NCBI GenBank assembly: GCA_050742975.1
Contig: JBOGDQ010000046.1
Coordinates: forward strand, 1 to 10,521
Length of the DNA: 10,521 bases
From: JBDTGE01 sp050742975
Lineage (GTDB): Bacteria; Actinomycetota; Actinomycetes; Mycobacteriales; Jatrophihabitantaceae
Direction: 5' to 3'
In this document: positions 5,678 through 10,521 of the stretch, one piece after another
Layout of the letters: each line of letters begins with the position of its first letter
How positions within the stretch are numbered: position 1 is the first letter of the stretch
The notes under the pieces: model-generated
Told to the model about the DNA's origin: nothing
Seen by the model: the letters and a program-made list of their open reading frames with translations, nothing else
Databases searched by the model: none
Program-made: the position numbers and the translations under genes

Positions 5678-6462
5678 TGAGCGACGATGAGGTCACCGCG
5701 CTGGGGACCGCGCTCCACGTCGCCCGGGTCACGAGGACGCCGATCGCACCGCTCACCGATCAGCACCCCGACCTGGACGTGAACGACGCGTACCGGATCC
5801 AGCAGGACGTGGTGCGCCGTCTGCTCGAGGACGGTGACCGGATCGTCGGGTACAAGCTCGGCCTCACCAGCGCGCCGATGCAGATCATGCTCGGCGTCGA
5901 CTCCCCCGACTTCGCGCCGGTGCTGGCCAGCCACGTCAACGTGGACAACGCCGAGATCGCCGTCGACTCCTTCATCCGGCCCCGCGTCGAGGCGGAGATC
6001 GCGCTCGTCCTGGGCGAGGAGCTGCGCGGTCCTGGCTGCACGGCGCTCGACGCGGCACGGGCGGTCGGTGGCGCGGTGAGCGCGATCGAGATCGTCGACA
6101 GCCGCATCGTCGATTGGAAGATCAAACTCGCCGACACCGTCGCGGACCTGGCGAGCAGCGGCGCGATCGTGCTCGGGTCGGCGGTCACGCCCGTCGACGG
6201 GAGCTTCGACCTGCGACTGGTCGGGATGGCGTTCACCCGCGACGGCGAACTCGTCGCGACCGGAGCCGGTGCCGCGGCGCTCGGCAGCCCGATCGCCGCC
6301 GTCGCGTGGCTGGCGAACACCCTGCACGCGGTGGGTGAATCGCTCGAGGCGGGCCAGTTCGTGATGACCGGTGCGCTGCACGCGGCACTGGACATCGCCG
6401 CCGGCCAGCGGTATCGCGCCGAGTTCGATCGCCTCGGCCCGGTCGCGCTCCGCGGGGTGTGA
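5671..6462 (+). CDS. dmpE: 2-keto-4-pentenoate (2-hydroxypenta-2,4-dienoate) hydratase-like, MhpD/DmpE family
   Basis: The 263-residue product belongs to the FAH-fold hydratase/decarboxylase family and by resemblance adds water to 2-hydroxypenta-2,4-dienoate, giving 4-hydroxy-2-oxovalerate in the lower meta-cleavage pathway. Visible landmarks are an N-terminal helical part, IVGYKLGLTS (58-67), GVDSPDF (75-81), RPRVEAEIALVL with the metal ligands Glu107 and Glu109, AIEIVDSRIVDWKIK with the third ligand Glu140, DTVADLASSGAIVLG, and GAGAAALGSPIAAVAWLANTL. DSRI-DWKIK-DTVAD and GAGAAALGSP match the XylJ/DmpE side of the family rather than the decarboxylase side. The length is normal (about 260). 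The ATG at 5671 may be leaderless. It starts 32 nt after copA and is followed by the paralogous decarboxylase-like gene. The natural substrate is inferred; other enols of the 2-oxo acid series are possible. Confidence 0.85.
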   Translation: MSLSDDEVTALGTALHVARVTRTPIAPLTDQHPDLDVNDAYRIQQDVVRRLLEDGDRIVGYKLGLTSAPMQIMLGVDSPDFAPVLASHVNVDNAEIAVDSFIRPRVEAEIALVLGEELRGPGCTALDAARAVGGAVSAIEIVDSRIVDWKIKLADTVADLASSGAIVLGSAVTPVDGSFDLRLVGMAFTRDGELVATGAGAAALGSPIAAVAWLANTLHAVGESLEAGQFVMTGALHAALDIAAGQRYRAEFDRLGPVALRGV

Positions 6463-6479
6463 ACAATGAGGAGTCACCA

Positions 6480-7262
6480 GTGAGTCACCCGAGCACAGCC
6501 GAACTCGCCACCCGCCTGGTCGAGGCGGTCGACCGGCGTACTGGGATCGAGGCGCTCACGACGACCGCGGGCCCGTTCGACGTCGCTACCGGCTACGAGG
6601 TGCAGGACGCGCTGGTCGCGGAGCGGATCGCTCGTGGCAACACGCTCGTCGGGGCCAAGCTCGGGCTGACCAGTGCGGCCAAGCAGAAGCAGATGAACGT
6701 GGACCAGCCGCTCTACGGCTGGCTGACCACCGACATGTCGCTCGATGTGGGCCAGCCGTTGCGCTGCGTGGAGTTCATCCAGCCGCGCTGCGAGCCGGAG
6801 ATCGCGTTCCTGCTCGAACGCGACCTCGAGGGTGCGCACGTCACGGCCGCTCATGTTCTCGCCGCGACCGCAGCGGTGTTCCCCGCGATCGACGTCCTCG
6901 ACTCGCGCTACGCGGGTTACGCCTTCACGCTCGCCGACGTCGTCGCCGACAACGCGTCCGGCGCCGGCTTCCTGCTCGGCGGCCAGGCCGTCGACCCGTC
7001 CGGGATCGACCTGCGGCTGACCGGCGTGATGCTCGAGAAGAACGGCGCACTGGTCGCCACCGCGGCCGGCGCGGCGGTACTGGGCCATCCGGCCGCGTCC
7101 GTCGCCTGGCTCGTGCGGGCGCTGGCCGAGCGCGGTCGCGGGCTCACCGCGGGGCAGGTCGTCATGTCCGGCGCGCTCACCGAGGCCGTCGCCGTCGCAC
7201 CCGGTGACGTCGTCACCGCACGTTTCGACCGGCTCGGCACCGTGGAACTCGCCTGCCGCTGA
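6480..7262 (+). CDS. dmpH: 4-oxalocrotonate decarboxylase-like protein, DmpH/XylI type
   Basis: The 260-residue product is a paralogue of the preceding protein and resembles 4-oxalocrotonate decarboxylase, which forms 2-hydroxypentadienoate for the hydratase; the two classical enzymes form a complex. Landmarks are LVGAKLGLTSAAKQKQM (56-72), PLYGWL (77-82), QPRCEPEI with Glu105/Glu107, DSRYAGYAFTLADVVADNASGAGFLLGG and GAAVLGHPAASVAWLVRAL. YGWL, DSRY and DVVADNAS with LGHP mark the decarboxylase branch. The third metal ligand, Glu140 in the hydratase, is Asp138 here (AIDVLDSRY), a conservative but notable change. I chose the GTG at 6480 because GAGGAG (6468-6473) lies 6 nt upstream. An in-frame GTG at 6459 overlaps the previous stop and would add seven residues. 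No tautomerase, aldolase or dehydrogenase of the pathway is in the window, so the substrate is uncertain. Confidence 0.82.
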   Translation: MSHPSTAELATRLVEAVDRRTGIEALTTTAGPFDVATGYEVQDALVAERIARGNTLVGAKLGLTSAAKQKQMNVDQPLYGWLTTDMSLDVGQPLRCVEFIQPRCEPEIAFLLERDLEGAHVTAAHVLAATAAVFPAIDVLDSRYAGYAFTLADVVADNASGAGFLLGGQAVDPSGIDLRLTGVMLEKNGALVATAAGAAVLGHPAASVAWLVRALAERGRGLTAGQVVMSGALTEAVAVAPGDVVTARFDRLGTVELACR

Positions 7263-7276
7263 ACTCCCGCGCGATC

Positions 7277-7318
7277 AATACCCCTCCAACCACAGGGACG
7301 TGTGGCGCAAGGGGTATT
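7277..7318. terminator. Nested hairpin between convergent hydratase and lrp genes (bidirectional terminator)
   Basis: AATACCCCT (7277-7285) pairs perfectly with AGGGGTATT (7310-7318). Inside, CCACA (7290-7294) pairs with TGTGG (7301-7305) around a 6-nt loop. The structure lies between the decarboxylase-like stop (7262) and the stop of the convergent regulator gene, and it touches the first base of the latter. The A/T-rich outer arms give short TATT/AATA ends in both directions. Confidence 0.78.
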
Positions 7319-7803
7319 CACGCCGGTTCGCGGGCCAGCTCGTCGAAGATCAGCTCGGTCCGGGTGGCCAGCACCTCGGGAATGGCCTGCAGCTCGGTCA
7401 GGACCAGCTCGCGCAGGGTGCTGTTGTCCCTGGTGCGGACGAGCAGCACCAAGTCGTGATCGCCGGACACCAGCGAGCCGTGCTCGACCTCCGGCAGCGC
7501 GAGCACACGCTTGCGGACGGCCTTCCAGGAGTGCTGGTCGATCTTCACGTAGATGTACGCAGCGATCCCGAGGCCACACTTCTGCGGGTCGACAGTCGCG
7601 GTGTACCCGGTGATCACGCGCGAGCGTTCCAGCCGCTCCACGCGGGTGTATGCGTTGGCGCGCGAGATGTGCAGCCGCTCGGACAGCGCGCGCATCGACA
7701 GCCGGCCGTCCTCGCGCAGCGCGGCGACGATCTGCTGGTCGGTGTCATCCAGCGAGGCCGATTGTCCAGCTCGGGCAGTGCTTGCACTGCGGTTCTGAAC
7801 CAT
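7318..7803 (-). CDS. Lrp/AsnC-family regulator, probable bkd operon regulator
   Basis: The 161-residue product has an N-terminal winged helix-turn-helix (LDDTDQQIVAALREDGRLSM, then RALSERLHISRANAYTRVERLE as the recognition region). A RAM/ligand-sensing domain follows, with the typical GYTATVDP linker, VKIDQHSWKAV, PEVEHGSLVSGDHDLVLLV and a final ELIFDELA. Lrp-type proteins bind DNA as dimers to octamers and sense amino acids. This one is divergent from bkdABC, as BkdR is in Pseudomonas and relatives in actinobacteria, so control by branched-chain amino acids or oxoacids is the natural inference. I chose the ATG at 7803: on the minus strand a TACAGT -10-like hexamer (7817-7812) lies 8 nt upstream and there is no ribosome site, suggesting a leaderless message. 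Longer starts at 7833 and 7845 add sequence that is not family-like and lie above that hexamer. Confidence 0.88.
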   Translation of the reverse strand: MVQNRSASTARAGQSASLDDTDQQIVAALREDGRLSMRALSERLHISRANAYTRVERLERSRVITGYTATVDPQKCGLGIAAYIYVKIDQHSWKAVRKRVLALPEVEHGSLVSGDHDLVLLVRTRDNSTLRELVLTELQAIPEVLATRTELIFDELAREPA

Positions 7804-7822
7804 GCGACCGAACTGTAGTCGC
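7804..7822 (-). promoter_or_regulatory. Candidate leaderless promoter of the lrp gene, flanked by inverted repeat
   Basis: Read on the minus strand, TACAGT (7817-7812) is followed by 8 nt and then the ATG at 7803, fitting a leaderless TANNNT promoter. It is bracketed by GCGAC (7804-7808) and GTCGC (7818-7822), a perfect 5-bp inverted repeat that could be an autoregulatory half-site pair. The arms are short, so chance is possible. Confidence 0.4.
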
Positions 7823-7835
7823 GTGAGAGCCATTC

Positions 7836-7889
7836 GTCTGCACATCTACCGTCTCGCTGGATGCATCTGCCACCGCAGCAGACAATTGT
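7836..7889. promoter_or_regulatory. Candidate Lrp operator region upstream of bkdA
   Basis: GTCTGC (7836-7841) and GCAGAC (7878-7883) form an inverted pair with centres 42 bp apart, four helical turns. Adjacent to the right copy is the palindrome ACAATTGT (7882-7889), the most A/T-rich spot in the spacer. Multiple phased, A/T-containing sites are usual for Lrp-family proteins. No clear -10/-35 pair for bkdA could be picked out. Confidence 0.3.
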
Positions 7890-7919
7890 GGCTACTTCAC
7901 GCACGAAGGGCGCAGCGAC

Positions 7920-9035
7920 GTGACCTCTTTGGCATCCCGACCGACCAGCTCCACCGGACGTCCGCTGCTGCCCGGCGACACGCCGCTGGCCCTGATCGAC
8001 GCGGACGGAAGGGCAAGCGGGCAGCATGAGCTGACGATGCCCGACGCGGCTGTGCTGCTCGACCTGCACCGGCGCATCGTCACCGGCCGGCGCTTCGACA
8101 CCCAGGCGACCGCGCTGACGAAGCAGGGACGGCTGGCCGTCTACCCGTCCTCGCGCGGGCAGGAGGCGTGCCAGGTCGGCGCCGTGCTCGCCATGCGCGA
8201 GCAGGACTGGCTGTTCCCGACGTACCGGGACTCGGTCGCAGTCGTCACCCGCTCGGTCGATCCGGTCGAGGCGCTCGCCCTGCTGCGCGGTGATTGGCAC
8301 TGCGGCTACGACCCGTACCTGCACCGGGTGGCGCCGCAGTGCACGCCGCTGGCGACGAACACCCTGCACGCGGTCGGGCTCGCGCGCGCCGCGCAGCTCA
8401 AGGGCGAGGACACCGTCGCGGTTGTCCTGCTGGGTGACGGCGCGACGAGTGAGGGCGACACGCACGAGGCTCTCAACTTCGCCGCCGTCTGGCGCGCGCC
8501 GGTCGTCTTCCTGGTGCAGAACAACGGCTACGCCATCAGCGTCCCGCTGTCCAAGCAGAGTGCCGCTCCTTCCCTTGCGCACAAAGGAATCGGCTACGGC
8601 ATGGCGTCGATCCAGGTCGACGGCAACGATCCCGCCGCGGTGTACGCGTCGGTACGGTCCGCCATCGAGTCGGCCTCCGCCGGAGCCGGGCCGACTCTCA
8701 TCGAGGCGATGACCTATCGCATCGAGGCACACACCAACGCCGACGATGCCGCGCGCTATCGCGACGACGACGAGGTGCGCGCCTGGCTCGCGCGCGATCC
8801 GCTCGCCCGGCTCGAGCGCTACCTGCGCCAGGCCGGGCTGCTCGACGACGAGGGCGTGGCCGAGATCGACGCGTCGGCCGAGCGCGCGGCGGAGGCGCTG
8901 CGCGAGCGGATGAACGCCGACACCGAGCCAGATCCGGCCGACCTGTTCGCGCACGTCTACGCCGAGCCCACCGCCGCGTTGCGCGCCCAGCGAGGTGAGC
9001 TCCTGGCCGAGCTCGAAGCGGGCGCCGGCGAATGA
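7920..9035 (+). CDS. bkdA: Branched-chain 2-oxoacid dehydrogenase E1 component, alpha subunit
   Basis: The 371-residue product is the thiamine-diphosphate-binding alpha half of E1, which decarboxylates 2-oxoacids from Val, Leu and Ile. The diphosphate motif runs from GDG (172-174, in LLGDGATSEGDTHEALNFA) to NN (201-202, in LVQNNGYAIS), the usual spacing of under 30 residues. Other landmarks are YPSSRGQEACQVG (substrate/cofactor pocket), DWLFPTYRD and MTYRIEAHTNADDAARYR. That last His-containing loop with two Asp is the branched-chain type rather than the pyruvate dehydrogenase type. The start is GTG at 7920 with GAAGGG (7905-7910) 9 nt upstream. The gene overlaps bkdB by 4 nt (ATGA). Regulation by the divergent Lrp-family protein is inferred. 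An acetoin or pyruvate dehydrogenase is the less likely alternative. Confidence 0.93.
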   Translation: MTSLASRPTSSTGRPLLPGDTPLALIDADGRASGQHELTMPDAAVLLDLHRRIVTGRRFDTQATALTKQGRLAVYPSSRGQEACQVGAVLAMREQDWLFPTYRDSVAVVTRSVDPVEALALLRGDWHCGYDPYLHRVAPQCTPLATNTLHAVGLARAAQLKGEDTVAVVLLGDGATSEGDTHEALNFAAVWRAPVVFLVQNNGYAISVPLSKQSAAPSLAHKGIGYGMASIQVDGNDPAAVYASVRSAIESASAGAGPTLIEAMTYRIEAHTNADDAARYRDDDEVRAWLARDPLARLERYLRQAGLLDDEGVAEIDASAERAAEALRERMNADTEPDPADLFAHVYAEPTAALRAQRGELLAELEAGAGE

Positions 9036-10039
9036 CCGCAGCTACCACGACGGCCGCCGCACCGGTGAGCATGGCCGGTGCCCTGAACCGCGCGCTGGCC
9101 GACGCGCTCGATGCCGACGACCGCGTGCTCGTGTTCGGCGAGGACGTGGGCACGCTCGGTGGCGTGTTCCGCGTGACCGACGGGCTGGCCGAACGCTTCG
9201 GTGAGCAAAGGGTGTTCGACACCCCGCTCGCTGAGGCGGGCATCGTCGGTACCGCGATCGGCATGGCGATGAACGGCCTCGTCCCGGTCGTCGAGATGCA
9301 GTTCGACGCGTTCGCCTACCCGGCGTTCGAGCAGATCACCAGCCACCTGGCCAAGCTGCACAACCGCACCCGCGGCCGCGTCACACTGCCCGTCGTCATC
9401 CGGATCCCCTACGGCGGCGGCATCGGCGGCGTCGAGCACCACTGCGACTCCTCGGAGGCGTACTACACGCACACGCCCGGCCTGCGCGTCCTCACCCCCG
9501 GCACCCCGTCCGACGCGTACACCCTGCTGCGCCAGGCGATCGACTGCCCGGATCCGGTGATCTTCCTCGAGCCCAAGCGCCGCTACTGGTCGAAGCAGGC
9601 GACGGATCTGACGACGGACCGCCCCGCGATAGATCAGGCCGTGGTCCGCAGGCCGGGGCGCGACGTGACGCTGATCGGCTACGGCGGCCTCGTCGACACC
9701 GCGCTCGAGACCGCGGCCGCCGCAGCCGAGGAGGGCTGGGACGTCGAGGTCGTCGATCTGCGCAGCCTGGCCCCGTTCGACGACGCGACGGTGGCCGCAT
9801 CGGTCCGCCGTACCGGCCGCGCCGTCGTCATCCATGAGGCGTCCGGCTTCGGCGGCTACGGAGCCGAGGTGGTAGCCCGGCTGACCGAGCAGTGCTTCCA
9901 CCACCTCGAGGCACCGATCTTGCGCGTGACCGGCTACGACATCCCGTACCCGCCGCCGAAACTCGAGGAGCACCACCTGCCCGGCGTCGACCGGATTCTC
10001 GGCGCGATCAGCCGTCTGCAGTGGGACGAGCATGCCTGA
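9032..10039 (+). CDS. bkdB: Branched-chain 2-oxoacid dehydrogenase E1 component, beta subunit
   Basis: The 335-residue product is the transketolase-like beta half of E1 and completes the active site with BkdA. It shows SMAGALNRALADAL, VFGEDVGTLGGVFRVTDGL, FDTPLAEAGIVGTAIGMAM with the conserved Glu that activates thiamine diphosphate, EMQFDAFAYPAFEQITS, a glycine-rich loop leading to EHHCDSSEAYYTHTPGL, PDPVIFLEPKRRYW, and the C-terminal transketolase domain with VVDLRSLAPFDDATV and ASGFGGYGAEV. The length is typical. The ATG overlaps the bkdA stop (ATGA), and the 3' end overlaps the next gene by 8 nt, so the three are one translationally coupled operon. Confidence 0.94.
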   Translation: MTAATTTAAAPVSMAGALNRALADALDADDRVLVFGEDVGTLGGVFRVTDGLAERFGEQRVFDTPLAEAGIVGTAIGMAMNGLVPVVEMQFDAFAYPAFEQITSHLAKLHNRTRGRVTLPVVIRIPYGGGIGGVEHHCDSSEAYYTHTPGLRVLTPGTPSDAYTLLRQAIDCPDPVIFLEPKRRYWSKQATDLTTDRPAIDQAVVRRPGRDVTLIGYGGLVDTALETAAAAAEEGWDVEVVDLRSLAPFDDATVAASVRRTGRAVVIHEASGFGGYGAEVVARLTEQCFHHLEAPILRVTGYDIPYPPPKLEEHHLPGVDRILGAISRLQWDEHA

Positions 10040-10521
10040 CTTCCTGCTGCCCGACCTGGGCGAGGGGCTGAGCGAGGCGCAGGTCGTGACGTGGCACGTG
10101 CGGGTCGGTGACGAGGTGCACGTCGATCAGGTCGTGGTCGAGGTGGAGACCGCGAAGGCGGCCGTCGAGGTGCCGATCCCCTTTGCCGGCAAGGTGTCCG
10201 CGCTGCACGCCGAGCCGGGCCAGAGCCTCGCCGTGGGAATGCCACTCATCAGCGTTAGCGAGGTCGCAACCGGCTTCCGCGAGCCCGGAGTCGTCACAGC
10301 TGCGGACGAGACGAGCGGCAACGTCCTCATCGGCTACGGGACCTCGGCACCCGGGCGGCGGCGGCGAGCCGGGCGGCGCCGACCGGCCGAGCTACACGCC
10401 GTCCCGGAAGCCGGAGCAGTCCCGGAGACGACGCCCGTGGCCGATGCCGCGCGGGTCGCCGGACCGGTCGCGGTCATCTCGCCACTCGTGCGCAAGATGG
10501 CGCGCGACGCCGAGGTCGACC
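10032..10521 (+). CDS. bkdC: Branched-chain 2-oxoacid dehydrogenase E2 (dihydrolipoyl acyltransferase), 5' part
   Basis: The gene runs off the right edge; 163 complete codons are visible. It starts MPDFLLPDLGEGLSEAQVV, the typical lipoyl-domain opening. VEVETAKAAVEVP carries the lipoyl lysine at residue 42, and the domain ends near residue 80. Then comes NVLIGYGTSAPGRRRRAGRRRP, a Gly/Tyr/Arg-rich tail common after the lipoyl domain in actinobacterial BKD E2, a short Ala/Pro/Val linker, and SPLVRKMARDAEVD, the beginning of the peripheral subunit-binding domain that anchors E1 or E3. The catalytic acyltransferase domain must lie beyond the window. It moves the branched acyl group from E1 to CoA. 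The ATG overlaps bkdB by 8 nt. No E3 gene is seen, which is normal since E3 is often encoded elsewhere. Confidence 0.94.
   Translation, partial: MPDFLLPDLGEGLSEAQVVTWHVRVGDEVHVDQVVVEVETAKAAVEVPIPFAGKVSALHAEPGQSLAVGMPLISVSEVATGFREPGVVTAADETSGNVLIGYGTSAPGRRRRAGRRRPAELHAVPEAGAVPETTPVADAARVAGPVAVISPLVRKMARDAEVD

Noticed and set aside
6471..6489. Direct repeat GAGTCACC (6471-6478 and 6482-6489) around the second FAH-family start
   Set aside because: The first copy overlaps the ribosome site and the second is coding. It is only 8 nt long, so I see no support for a regulatory role.
7277..7318. AATACCCC/GGGGTATT resembles CsoR half sites
   Set aside because: The arms are 24 nt apart and lie between two stop codons. 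The geometry is a terminator hairpin, not the compact palindrome seen at 3065-3083.
2727..10313. A 17-nt exact match between the 3' end of csoR (2727-2743) and the bkdC linker region (10297-10313)
   Set aside because: It falls in coding sequence of two unrelated genes with no flanking similarity. A match of this length between two Ala/Glu/Asp-type codon runs in GC-rich DNA is probably chance.

Overview
The window is about 70% GC, with G/C-rich third codon positions. Its Lrp-controlled bkdABC locus, S. lividans-type CsoR, TIGR02611-type membrane protein and apparently leaderless starts point to a high-GC actinobacterium. The genus cannot be fixed from the sequence. Coding density is high and no gap exceeds about 130 bases.

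Layout. (1) Bases 1-99 are only about half G+C and carry no assignable gene. They lie just beyond the 3' end of a minus-strand tRNA-Val(CAC) (171-100). (2) A small PGPGW membrane protein gene (587-225, minus) lies upstream of the tRNA on the same strand. (3) Two HpcH/HpaI-superfamily genes run tightly together on the plus strand (713-1807 and 1811-2671): an L-malyl-CoA/beta-methylmalyl-CoA lyase of the Chloroflexus type and a CitE-like protein, candidate (3S)-malyl-CoA thioesterase. (4) A nested hairpin fills the space between the convergent stop codons and separates them from a copper module. That module is csoR (3007-2726, minus), divergent from copZ (3117-3332) and copA (3329-5638), with a CsoR-type palindrome inside overlapping promoters. 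(5) Two tandem MhpD/FAH-fold genes follow, like the 2-hydroxypentadienoate hydratase (5671-6462) and 4-oxalocrotonate decarboxylase (6480-7262) of meta-cleavage pathways. The first start codon lies inside a perfect 10-bp inverted repeat that surrounds a -10-like hexamer. (6) A second nested hairpin lies between the convergent genes at 7263-7320. (7) An Lrp/AsnC regulator (7803-7318, minus) is divergent from bkdA (7920-9035), bkdB (9032-10039) and bkdC (10032 to beyond the window edge), encoding E1-alpha, E1-beta and E2 of a branched-chain 2-oxoacid dehydrogenase.

How it may work together. The BKD complex turns Val/Ile/Leu-derived 2-oxoacids into branched acyl-CoAs that feed acetyl-CoA and propionyl-CoA pools. 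The malyl-CoA/methylmalyl-CoA lyase pair joins or splits such acyl-CoAs with glyoxylate. The hydratase/decarboxylase pair belongs to lower catechol or oxalocrotonate catabolism, but no ring-cleavage, tautomerase, aldolase or dehydrogenase partner is present here. The copper module is a self-contained efflux unit lying between these metabolic blocks.

No wholly new system is evident. The points most worth a second look are the inverted repeat over the hydratase start, the proline-rich insert in the malyl-CoA lyase, an Asp in place of the third metal-ligand Glu in the decarboxylase-like protein, an 18-bp in-frame tandem duplication in copA, the low-GC tRNA flank, and the repeats in the lrp-bkd intergenic region.
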